Shown in pieces: positions 55,116 to 64,000 of a stretch of 64,000 nucleotides of DNA. This DNA comes from Mesostigma viride (Eukaryota; Streptophyta; Mesostigmatophyceae; Mesostigmatales; Mesostigmataceae): contig RPFO01000089.1 in the NCBI GenBank assembly GCA_009746045.1, forward strand, positions 1,551,666 to 1,615,665, in the 5' to 3' direction. The notes beneath the pieces are model-generated. The model had not been told where the DNA came from. It made no database searches and saw nothing but the letters and a program-made list of their open reading frames with translations. How positions within the stretch are numbered: the stretch's first letter is position 1; each line of letters begins with the position of its first letter. The position numbers and the translations under genes were made by a program.

Positions 55116-56440
55116 CACGTGACTGCGTCACGTGGGTGCCAATACAGAGTAAAGGAACCTTCAACCCTATATACACAGCGAGAAGGAGGGAGGGCGCCCT
55201 ATATAGCTTCTCTCACTGCCGCAAGTGGGCAGGCCACAGAGGCGCTCTCTTCACAGCATGGTGCCGGGGCGCAACACTGTGGGTGCAATACAACCAGTGT
55301 AATACCATAGGTAGGCTGACGCATAGCTTATGCTACAAAGGTGAGGTGGGCTCAAGACGTCGGCTAAGGCGCAAGCTGATGGCCACAAGGTGCTAGAGCT
55401 AATTGAAGGTACTCTAACGCTGGGCGCTAATATCATTTCAAGTGCTGTAATGCGTAAGCTATCCCATCATCCGGATTGCCTCCATCTAGACAGCTAGCCT
55501 GAGTGCTCTATCCCGGGGTAGCCCGGGGGGGCTTCCACAGTTTCTTGTGGACATACCAGTACACTTCAATGGGGCTTCTCGGGGTTGGTCTTGTGGCGGA
55601 TGTATACATCCGCCACTATAGTTGGGCCACTGATCGCGGCGTTGCTGCTGCTGGGCTGGCGTCAGGTCGTCGTCAAGCGACCAGGAGGTGTTCACCACTG
55701 AGCTCAGTTCTTGCGGCGAGAGAGGAACCGAACTCGGGCTGTGATGTTGACGCTGAAGGTGACGACCACTGGAAGGGGGCCCAGCCTTGTCCCGTGGATG
55801 GGGCAGGCGGTAGGCGCCCAGCTGCAGTGTTGCACCTGGCAGCTCCATGCACGCCAAGAGTTGTTTTTTCAGCTCGTCGAGAAGAGACTCTGGGGTCTCC
55901 TCCGGCTGCATGTCGAAGCGCCTGAGGATGAACCGGCAGCGGCGACGGTCGCGGTCAGCGACCTCGCGGCGCGTACATTTTCCAGCTCCTGGATCTTGGT
56001 GGTGATGGCGGTGGTGGTAGAGGTTGCCTGGCTCTTGAGCAGGTCAGCCCAGGAGGCGCGAGTCGAGGGGTCATCGCTAGCCTTACTAGCAGGTTGGGCG
56101 GCGATGGTGGCCGTTCGCTTGGCAATCTCGGGGACCCGGCGTGGCCAGGGCGTCTACCTTGGTAGCAACTGCCTCAAGTTTCACGGTGCCTTGGCCGACT
56201 CAGCCTTCCACCTGGTTAAGGCGGGTGGTCACAGTGGCTGTGGCCTCGGAAACTTTGGTGGCAATCGGTGCTCGTCAATGCGTAGCAGTAAACTGAGGCT
56301 AGAGCTTATGTGCGACTCAGACTGGCTTCAATGTTGTTGACCTTGGCCGAGAAAGTGTTGAGTGGGCCGTTAGGCGCGTTCAGGGCGGCGAGCTGCTCAG
56401 CCCGATCGGCGCCAGCTGCTCCGCCACTGCACGGCTAGGA
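55116..56440 (-). pseudogene. LINE relic on the minus strand: ORF1 and 3' stem-loop
   Basis: The minus strand 55911-55486 encodes EETPESLLDELKKQLLACME, then WSLDDDLTPAQQQQRRDQW, the L1 ORF1p-like C-terminal signature (D-D-D-L-T-P-x-Q). Upstream to 56440 are alanine/valine-rich helical frames consistent with the coiled-coil half. At the 3' side, 55134-55116 is the LINE terminal hairpin in this orientation, so ORF2 is missing. Confidence 0.55.
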
Positions 56441-56467
56441 ACTACATATTAGCTAGCATCATCCATT

Positions 56468-58614
56468 ATGACACTTGAGCTCCCAAGAAAACCAGCATTT
56501 GATTGAAAACAATGAGTAGAGCCCCTGCCAAAGGCAGGTTTAAGTAGTCATCTCGTCTCCCTCGCATGCAGGAGCAAGAGCCCCCCAAGGGTGGGATGGG
56601 TGGGAAGAAACAATTACGGGTCACAACCCGCCGACCATGCTTATCAAGCCTACCGTCAAAATGGAAAACGGCAAAACCAGAAATATCCTAACGCTGACAA
56701 TTTAATAATTCAGCCAGCCAGCTCATCTGTCACACGTCTGAGCTGTCAGGCCATGTGTACTCTTCGAATGCAACCCTGAACACACTACCCAACCAAGCAG
56801 CACACCAATCAATTGGTGAGTGCTGGTTACATCAGATTTTATTACAGCTTTTTGACGCAACTTCCGTCAGCATTCCACACATGGCCGGCCGTTCAAACAA
56901 ACGGCGCCTGACTTACAAAAGGCAAAGCTATAGTTGCCAGTAGGATTCCCCGGTAAACAACAAGTCGTCCCCATTCGTCTAACAAGCCTCTCTGCATGTA
57001 CAGCCACAAGGTTGTGGCGGCCCTTTCTTTCCCGCATTCTGTTTAATAAACTATTTTCAGAGAAATCCGATTATGACACTTGAGCTCCCAAGAAAACCAG
57101 CATTTGATTGAAAACAATGAGTAGAGCCCCTGCCAAAGGCAGGTTTAAGTAGTCATCTCGTCTCCCTCGCATGCAGGAGCAAGAGCCCCCCGATCCACCC
57201 CAGTCCCTGGCGCCATTGCCCTCCTCCCCCGCACTGTCGCCGTTCAGGAAACAAAACTTGATAGGATCACTGTTGCCCCAATAACAGTGAACAAAGAAAA
57301 GAAGAAGAATCCCCCCCCCTCTTCCAGGCAGCCTCGAGGGTAGCCGCTTCCATAAAAAGACCACAAAGTGGGGCGTGTCGCAACATCTCCTTCATGGCGA
57401 CTCAGCCCGCACAAGGCTATAATAACCCCCTAAGGGGCCCGACGATAAAAGGTTAGCGAATCCGCGGAGCCGCCTCAGCAAAATATTATTCCAGATAAAA
57501 ACCCAGAAAATTCGCATTCCGACGCCACCAGGGTTTGAACCGCTACCTGCCGGGTGCTGAGCAGGGAGAGACGACAAGGCCAGGCACTGCCACTGCCAGC
57601 CGAGACGCCTTTCCGATACTCGGTTCCTTTTGTGGGAATTTTGCAAATATATTTTCTTCCGGAACGCAAGAAATTAGCCGGCCGCGCGTCACCCTTATAT
57701 CCCTCGCTGGCCCATAACAAAAAAGGGCCGCGCACCAAGCCGAAGGCAGCGCCATGCAGCGCCCTAGGCGGTGGGCCGCTGACTGACTACCAGCGCAGTC
57801 TCATGGAATCCAAATTAATCTATTGACCTTCGCTGAGTTTCCGCATTAGCTGCGGACTTCTTAGTCGACATGATTGGCTCCGCTGCTGGAATTACCAGCA
57901 GCCGGGGCGGGGCGCCCAGCCCACTTTCTATGACCACCGAGACGCTGCCCAGCAAGGTGCCAACCAGAACCACTTGGCACATTGGTAACGCGAAATTTCC
58001 GTTCCGTTCAAACCGCCCCTACCTGCCGTGAAGTCGCAAAGCCCGCGACTTCATAGCAGGCAAGGACGGGGTCTTTGCCTAATTTTCTTTAGCCCCGCCG
58101 CCGTAGCAGCGAGGCCGCTCATACTGCTTCAGTGAGCACATTCAAAGAAACAATTACGGGTCACAACCCGCCGACCATGCTTATCAAGCCTACCGTCAAA
58201 ATGGAAAACGGCAAAACCAGAAATATCCTAACGCTGACAATTTAATAATTCAGCCAGCCAGCTCATCTGTCACACGTCTGAGCTGTCAGGCCATGTGTAC
58301 TCTTCGAATGCAACCCTGAACACACTACCCAACCAAGCAGCACACCAATCAATTGGTGAGTGCTGGTTACATCAGATTTTATTACAGCTTTTTGACGCAA
58401 CTTCCGTCAGCATTCCACACATGGCCGGCCGTTCAAACAATTAAACGGCGCCTGACTTACAAAAGGCAAAGCTAGTTGCCAGTAGGATTCCCCGGTAAAC
58501 AACAAGTCGTCCCCATTCGTCTAACAAGCCTCTCTGCATGTACAGCCACAAGGTTGTGGCGGCTCTTTCTTTCCCGCATTCTGTTTAATAAACTATTTTC
58601 AGAGAAATCCGATT
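56468..58614 (-). mobile_element. Non-autonomous split-direct-repeat (TOC1-like) retroelement
   Basis: The order is A (56468-56586), B (56605-57072), A (57073-57191), a 953-bp interior, and B (58145-58614). This is the same A-B-A-interior-B layout as the YR retrotransposon at 2881-8207, but with unrelated repeats and no reverse transcriptase or recombinase ORF. A copies are 119 bp each. B copies are 468 and 470 bp, differing mainly by a 4-bp and a 2-bp indel. It interrupts a LINE 3' UTR: CATCCATT at 56460-56467 and CCATCCC at 58615 onward join to the uninterrupted text seen at 54851-54866. There is no target duplication or loss, as expected for recombinase insertion. Confidence 0.82.
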
Positions 58615-58678
58615 CCATCCCATGTTCCCCTCCCCAGTGAGCACTTATGCTCACGTGACGCAGTCAAGTGTAACTAAT
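58615..58678 (+). pseudogene. LINE 3' UTR remnant, right of the TOC1-like insertion
   Basis: CCATCCCATGTTCCCCTCCC, CACTTATGCTCACGTGACGC and the hairpin at 58652-58670 correspond to 54859-54920 of copy C2. With 56432-56467 they form the pre-insertion 3' end. Confidence 0.7.
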
Positions 58679-58985
58679 AAATACCGTAGTGGTCAAAATC
58701 ACTTTGTGAATAATTACTTTGCGACCCCAAAACAAGGTGAAATTTATAGTTTGTGACCCAAAACGAATGCAAAGTTTTAGGTTTGCGAGCCGATCGACTT
58801 GTTTGTGCATGGTCAGTTGCTTGGATCTCACTGACTTCATATCCCTTGGCCCCCTTTCGATGTAACCCAACTACCCAACCAGGAGTAATTTTGTTGATCC
58901 AGTGGGTAGCACTGATTAAAATAGCTAGGCTTGGGGCTGTGCGGCGCGGCGCGGTAACATTTGAACTTTGCGACCCAAAATGAAG
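58679..58985. other. Unassigned, TTTGCGACCCAAAA-type repeats
   Basis: CTTTGCGACCC(C)AAAA occurs at about 58718 and 58967, with variants at about 58750 and 58783. This may be a small transposon, but no clear ends were found. Confidence 0.35.
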
Positions 58986-59437
58986 CCCAGGATGCAGACT
59001 CCTCTGTAGTTGGCGGGGTCGTCAGGGAAACCTTTGTTTTTGTACAGCATAATACGGTAGCTGTGCTGCCACTCAGGAATTGGCGGCGCGTCGGCAAGCA
59101 GGATCCGGTTGCAGACGTCAAGCAGGAACCCCGTGAGTGCCGTCAGCTTAATCACCGGGGCTGGGAGCTGGTCAGGTCCAACGGCGGCGTAGAAGCGGAG
59201 TTGCTTGGCGGCGGTGCTCAGCTCGAGCTCGGTGAACGGCGGTAGCTCGTTGGGGTCGGCCAGGGGTTCCGTCAGGGCTGGGTACGTGTAGTCCTGCTCA
59301 GCCGCGGGCGGCGTGGGCGGCGCAGGGACGTCCGCAGGCGCTACTGCCAGGCGTGCGGCCGCCAGAGGGCCAAGCGGCGGAAGCGGCGGGGGGGCGCCGA
59401 GCAGCCGGGACTGGGAGGAATGCCACTGGTCGAGCTA

Positions 59438-59765
59438 GTTAGCTGAGATACCTCGAGGCTGACTTGTGGCCGGAGCCACACAGGGGGAACATACAATGTG
59501 ACCGGAGTTATTCTGGCGGAGATCGACTGAATAACAGTGCCGAGCGCCAGGCTTCTAGACCTGTAGCAACGTTACTACGCACAACGTCCACTAGACTATA
59601 GTTGCTAGCTACGTAACTTGCGTACACGTGTGTGTGTCGCGCCACAACCGGCGCTCGGCACTGAACATTATTCAGTCTCCGCTAGAATAACTCCGGTCAC
59701 ATTGTATGTTCCCCCTGCATGTGTGGCTCCGGCCACAAGTCAGCCTCGAGGTATCTCAGCTAACT
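59438..59765. mobile_element. MITE with arms of about 110-130 bp
   Basis: AGTTAGCTGAGATACCTCGA begins at 59438 and its complement ends at 59765. The arms pair over about 130 bases with small indels, leaving a short loop region, so the 328-bp element can fold into one long hairpin. Flanks GTCGAGCT and GTCAGAGCT are an imperfect 8-9 bp direct repeat, hinting at a hAT or MULE-type transposase. Confidence 0.75.
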
Positions 59766-61349
59766 GTCAGAGCTGCTGCTGCGGTGAGCCAGAGAGCGTC
59801 CGCGGCGCCGGCTGCGCGCCGCCGGCGGGCCGTTGGGCGTGACGCAGGCGTGTCCAGGCGTACTTGCCGTGCTGGTCCTTGAGGTGGGCGAAGTACTCGC
59901 GGACATGAAGGTCCTCCTGCTCCTTGCATGGTCGCCTGGCGGATGGCCGAGTGGTAATCGGCTTTGAGGCGGGCGTAGCGGGCGGGGTCGCGGTTGTCGC
60001 GCAGGGCTTGCCGGGCCTGGATGACGGCGGGGAGCCGGTGCAGGCTGGTGAAGCGGGGCGGGCGGCGGGGTGGCAGCAGGGCCCTGGCCGCGGGCAGCTT
60101 GCCAGCGAGGTGCCGAAGGGCCGATGCCGGGCCGGCAGCGAGCAGCTGGGCGTGGCTGGCCGGGATGTCCAGCGCGCCGACGAACGCCTCTGCCGCACGC
60201 TTGTGGGCGCTTTTTTCAGGGAAGCCCTCCAGAGCGTCGTCAGATTTCTCAAGCAACTGCAGTGTGCGCAAATCAGGTGGTGCCACGTGCTTACGAAAGG
60301 GCGAGGGGAATCGCAGGCGGATGCGGGCGGTGACGATGCGATGATCGGAGCGCACCAGGGGGATCACGTGCGAGCGAGCAGCTAGTACAGATCCTTGATG
60401 ACGCTTGCGCATTACAACATAGTCGATGCAGCGTTCAGTGCCAGTTGGCGAGGTGTGTGTGACTAAAGCATCTGGACTACGCGGAAAGCGGGTGTTGGCA
60501 GTGACTAAATCGCATGTCGTAAGCAAATCAGCAAAAAGTTCAGTGTTGGCATTGGAGACCGTACCGTTGGGGGCGTGCTGACATCCGCCAGTACCCGGTG
60601 GTAGCGTTGCGTTGGCGTCCAGTAGCAGAGCGAGGTAGTTGCGACCAGGGATGCCGGCGTTCGCCAGGTTCTCCAGCTCAGCAAAGAAGTCCTTGCGATC
60701 TTGTTCTGGGTGGCCGGAGTGGGGTGTGTAACCGACGCCCACCGTCAGGGGCTCAGGGCGTAGGTCGAGTGGGCCGCCCTCCACCGAATGAAAAGTGGCC
60801 ACAAGGAGCCGAGCGTTGACCAGCTGGGGTTCGCCCATGTGGCGTACGGTGAGCGGCCCGGAGCAGAGGAGACCGACGCCCCCGTTCCCGGTGCCGTCGC
60901 CGCCTCCGTAGTAGAACCGCCAGCCGTCGATGTCGTCAGCAGCAAGGGCAGTTGATTCGCTGCATGGCCGATGCAGTGCGCCTGTGTTCTTGGATTCCCA
61001 GGATGGCGTTATTATTGTCGATGCAGAAACCAATAAGATTGGAGACTCGATGGCACTGACAGTCGTCAACGCGCAGGCAGTGACAGCGGTCAGCGTCGGG
61101 CTGGAGCGTGCGGGCGTTGAAGGTGGCGATGACCAAGGGCGCGCGTTGACCGAAAAGCGGGGTGCAGGCGGGGGTGGGGGCGGAGATGGAGCAGGGTGGT
61201 GATGGGGGTGGGGGTGGAGGTGGTGGGGTAGGGGTGGCGGGTTGAGGACTTATGCTTTCAATCACCGTTTCGATTCTTCCTGCCAACGCGTCGAGGCGAC
61301 GCCGACGGTTGGCTCGGGTGGCCAGGTAGAATGAAGTCTGCGTCTGCAC
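59766..61349 (-). pseudogene. LINE D ORF2, AP endonuclease region
   Basis: The N-terminal frame (61349-60936) has a proline run, then LVIATFNARTL, FCIDNNNAILGIQEHRRT. The main frame (61069-59756) continues GWRFYYGGGDGTGNGGVG, LALLLDANATLPPG, ERCIDYVVMRK and SDHRIVTARIRL. These are the EEP/AP-endonuclease catalytic motifs (N, E in QEHR, D-A-N, S-D-H). A frameshift near 61000 separates the halves. Beyond the MITE the reverse transcriptase start (RFYAAVGPDQLPAPVIKL) follows. It lacks a complete polymerase, so it is not functional as a retrotransposon. Confidence 0.75.
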
Positions 61350-61504
61350 GCATAAGAAATGCGTGTAGTCTGAGGAGGTTTCGGAGGCGGCCGCGCGAGG
61401 CGGGGCGAACCTGGCTCACTGCCAACCCGTTGCTCTCTCTCCGACAGCCCGAGGGCTGCGAAGGCAAAGGGGCGGGAAGGGGAGTTAGGCAGATCCCACT
61501 CACT

Positions 61505-62243
61505 GCTAGAGCCGCGGAGCCGCGGGGCCGCGAGCGTCGTCATTGATAGGAGAGAAGGGTTCCCAGCGCGGGCTCCGGCTCAGGTGCAAAGCGAACGAAT
61601 TTATTAGGGTAAGGGGGACGGCCAAGCCTGGCAGCCATACCTGAGCTGAAGTTGCCCCGGCGGATCCCCACACGTGCTGGGGAGCAGGTGACCGTCGATG
61701 CCGGTGGCGATGGCGGTGACGGCGGGGGCCGAGCAGGGGGCTGGCGGGCTGGCACGGCGGTATCCATGGGGGTCGCCGTCATTGGAGGAAGGTCCTGGCC
61801 GTTAATGGGGACGATGAAGACGCCATTAAAGAGGCGGGCATGCATAGATGCTGCACCGTAGTTGCGGGTTGGCCTGCTTGGCTGCCCGAGCCTGGTGGAC
61901 CTCCGGCCGGTTCAGCTATAGGGCGGCAGCCCGGGCCTCAAGCTGCTCCGGGCCGTATAGTAATCGTCTATGCTCAGTTGGGTGTCGTGGAGGTTCCGGC
62001 GGGCCTTCTGCACCTGCAGTTTGTCCTCCTTGCGGTGGAATTCCACCAAGACAGGGGCGGTGGGGCCGCCGAGCCGGCGTGCCGTTTTAATGACGACGCT
62101 TTGGGCCACGCCGAGCTTCCCCAGGAAGGGGTCGCCCCGGAGGTAGGTGCCCAGGCGTGCATCGTTGACGTTCGAGGGGACGCCACGTACCACAATACTG
62201 CATGAGCGAATGGGTTCGTGCATAGCATCCCGTGTGCTAATGT
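61505..62243 (-). pseudogene. LINE D ORF1 RRM-like region, inverted copy of 63277-64000
   Basis: Encodes CSIVVRGVPSNVNDARLGTY, VVIKTARRLGGPTAPVLVEF and ARRNLHDTQLSIDDYY, an L1 ORF1p-like RRM and C-terminal start. It is nearly identical (a few substitutions and small indels) to 63277-64000 read on the other strand. Confidence 0.75.
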
Positions 62244-62289
62244 TTCCCACATTCTTTGCACGGAAAATGCGGTGACGGAATGCAATATA

Positions 62290-64000
62290 CGAGAATGCTC
62301 ATAACTTTTGACTCCGGCCATGAAATTTCATCGAGTTGGTTGCATTAGACTCGTCTTTTGAAGACAAACACGCTGATATAGTTTTCTGCAGCTATTGCTC
62401 AATATTTCCGAAGATACCGGCACCGCCCTGCCCAGAAAATATCGCTGTTTTTCAGCTCCGGATATGGCGGAATACGACTCATCCCAGCAATCACAACTTA
62501 GCGTCCGCGGCCCTGCACCAACTCGCTGATGAAGCCATGGCGTCATTGGAAACACCCTTGCACGCTATGCCGGACGCCACTGTCAGCATCCAGCCGCTCC
62601 ACTCCACCGCTCCGCCGAACAGCGACCCTGCCATGGATACCCGCGAGGAGGCCTTTTCTGCCGAGGAAGCTGCCGCGTTTTTACCTGGCAAATGGCCAGG
62701 CCTTAACGCCATCATGCGCCTGTCCCGAGCTGCCACCCAGTCACCATCTTGCACCTAGCTGCCGAGAAAAAGTGCGAGATCCGGGACTGCAACCAACAGG
62801 TTACCCACCTGTCGGACTTTCTCCACGACGACCCCGACAACACCGACCTCTGCCTCGCAGTCTGGTGGACGTGCTCCCGTCTTTCCGACAGCGCCCTTGA
62901 GCGCTTTGTCATGGCCTCTCTGGACCTGGGAGCCCGGCGACCCCACTGTTGCGACCGCCATCAACATCACCGCCAAGCAAGTCGCCAATACCTGCTTCGA
63001 TCGCCTCCCTCCCCTCCTCAACGCTGCCCTCAACCCTGTCCACAACCACCGGCCTTGCCACCCACCACGCCCATTCCTCACACGCCGACACCTCCATCCA
63101 CTCCGCCATCACCCACATTGCAGCAGGACTGCAGCAGCATGCAGCAGCAGCTCCTCCACCAGCTCCAGCAACAACTTGCCGCCTCCATAACTCCTGCCAA
63201 GACCACGTATGCCGCCACGCTTCAGAACCCTACGGAGCTCATCAACTGACGAAATCAAAACAGCCGTCAAGGCCAGCACAAGGGATGCTATGCACGAACC
63301 CATTCGCTCATGCAGTATTGTGGTACGTGGCGTCCCCTCGAACGTCAACGATGCACGCCTGGGCACTTACCTCCGGGGCGACCCCTTCCTGGGGAAGCTC
63401 GGCGTGGCCCAAAGCGTCGTCATTAAAACGGCACGCCGGCTCGGCGGCCCCACCGCCCCTGTCTTGATGGAATTCCACCGCAAGGAGGACAAACTGCAGG
63501 TGCAGAAGGCCCGCCGGAACCTCCACGACACCCAACTGAGCATCGACGATTACTATACCCCGGAGCAGCTTGAGGCCCGGGCTGCCGCTTAGCTGAACCG
63601 GCCGGAGGTCCACCAGGCTTGGGCAGCCAAGCAGGCCAACCCGCAACTACGGTGCAGCATCTATGCATGCCCGCCTCTTTAATGGCGTCTTCTTCATCGT
63701 CCCCATTAACGGCCAGGAGTCACCTTCCTCCAATGACGGCGACCCCCATGGATACCGCCGTGCCAGCGCCCCAGCCCCCTGCTCGGCCCCCGCCGTCACC
63801 GCCATCGCCACCGGCATCGACGGTCACCTGCTCCCCAGCACGTGTGGGGATCCGCCGGGGCAACTTCAGCTCAGGTATGGCTGCCAGGCTTGGCCGTCCC
63901 CCTAATAAATTCGTTCGCTTTGCACCTGAGCCGGAGCCCGCGCTGGGAACCCTTCTCTCCTATCAATGACGACGCTCGCGGCCCCGCGGCTCCGCGGCTC
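62290..64000 (+). mobile_element. LINE copy B, 5' UTR and ORF1, runs off the window
   Basis: Begins CGAGAATGCTCATAACTTTT like copy A (26243), with the shared 5' UTR to about 62475. ORF1 follows in several frames: LADEAMASLETPLHAMPD (62529 on), CNQQVTHLSDFLHDDPDN (62787 on), a proline-rich stretch, then the RRM-like domain STRDAMHEPIRSCSIVVRGV and SIDDYYTPEQLEARAAA (63277-63592). Stops and shifts near 62757, 62930, 63249 and 63592 make it inactive. ORF2 should lie beyond 64000. Confidence 0.75.

Larger units (their letters stand above)
58986..62243 (-). mobile_element. LINE copy D, truncated at both ends, minus strand
   Basis: Runs on the minus strand from ORF1 (62243) through the endonuclease into the start of the reverse transcriptase (IMLYKNKGFPDDPANYRGVC at about 59052-58993), where it stops abruptly. 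It is head-to-head with copy B at 62290 and interrupted by a MITE at 59438-59765. Confidence 0.8.

Noticed and set aside
57500-57600. tRNA-like B box (GGTTCAAACC on the minus strand)
   Set aside because: The flanking bases do not pair into a T-stem or acceptor stem, and no matching A box is at the right distance.
57880-57910. Resemblance to an 18S rRNA segment (GGAATTACC...GCTG)
   Set aside because: The match is short and is explained by the local palindrome CTGCTGGAATTACCAGCAG; surrounding bases do not follow rRNA.

Overview
This window looks like nuclear DNA of a green alga, most likely a chlorophyte of the Chlamydomonadales type; that placement is inferred. The reasons are an intron-rich plant-type synaptotagmin gene, long repeat-filled introns, very large microsatellites, and a mix of transposons known from such algae: tyrosine-recombinase retrotransposons with split direct repeats like Chlamydomonas TOC1/TOC3, chromoviral Ty3/gypsy elements, two kinds of non-LTR retrotransposon, and MULE, hAT and piggyBac-like DNA elements. 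No bacterial-style operon, rRNA, tRNA or CRISPR array was found.

Layout. 1-14 kb is nested transposons. A broken non-LTR retrotransposon with a restriction-like endonuclease is split by a terminal-inverted-repeat element (2353-8448), which itself carries a YR retrotransposon (2881-8207). A second 5'-truncated copy of the non-LTR element follows head-to-tail (8941-10950), then a TTAA-flanked piggyBac-like element (10962-12685). 14090-24325 is a nearly intact chromovirus on the minus strand with 5-bp target duplications, near-identical LTRs, gag, pol, a third ORF, and an RNase H1 N-terminal (viroplasmin-like) ORF in its leader. 26243-31563 is a full-length but frameshifted APE-type LINE.

32641-40227 (minus) is the clearest host gene: a 6-exon, 726-residue extended-synaptotagmin/tricalbin-like protein (N-terminal membrane anchor, SMP lipid-transfer domain, three C2 domains), expected at ER-plasma membrane contacts. 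40869-44632 is a MULE with long inverted repeats and a 9-bp target duplication. 45937-50669 (plus) is a coiled-coil protein gene reconstructed from five phase-compatible exons; one intron holds a hAT-like element with an 8-bp target duplication. From 52.5 kb to the end lie LINE relics in both orientations, a small non-autonomous split-direct-repeat element (56468-58614) whose empty site can be read from a related LINE 3' end, a 328-bp MITE, and two LINE copies arranged head-to-head.

The signal least explained by known feature types is in the two host genes. Several introns begin with tandem, decayed copies of the preceding exon end plus its 5' splice site (and, less often, copies of the following exon start), with about 45-100 bp periods. 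The other notable signals are a 2A-like NPGP motif between the RNase H and recombinase domains of the YR element, and two RNase H1 N-terminal-domain ORFs associated with repeats.
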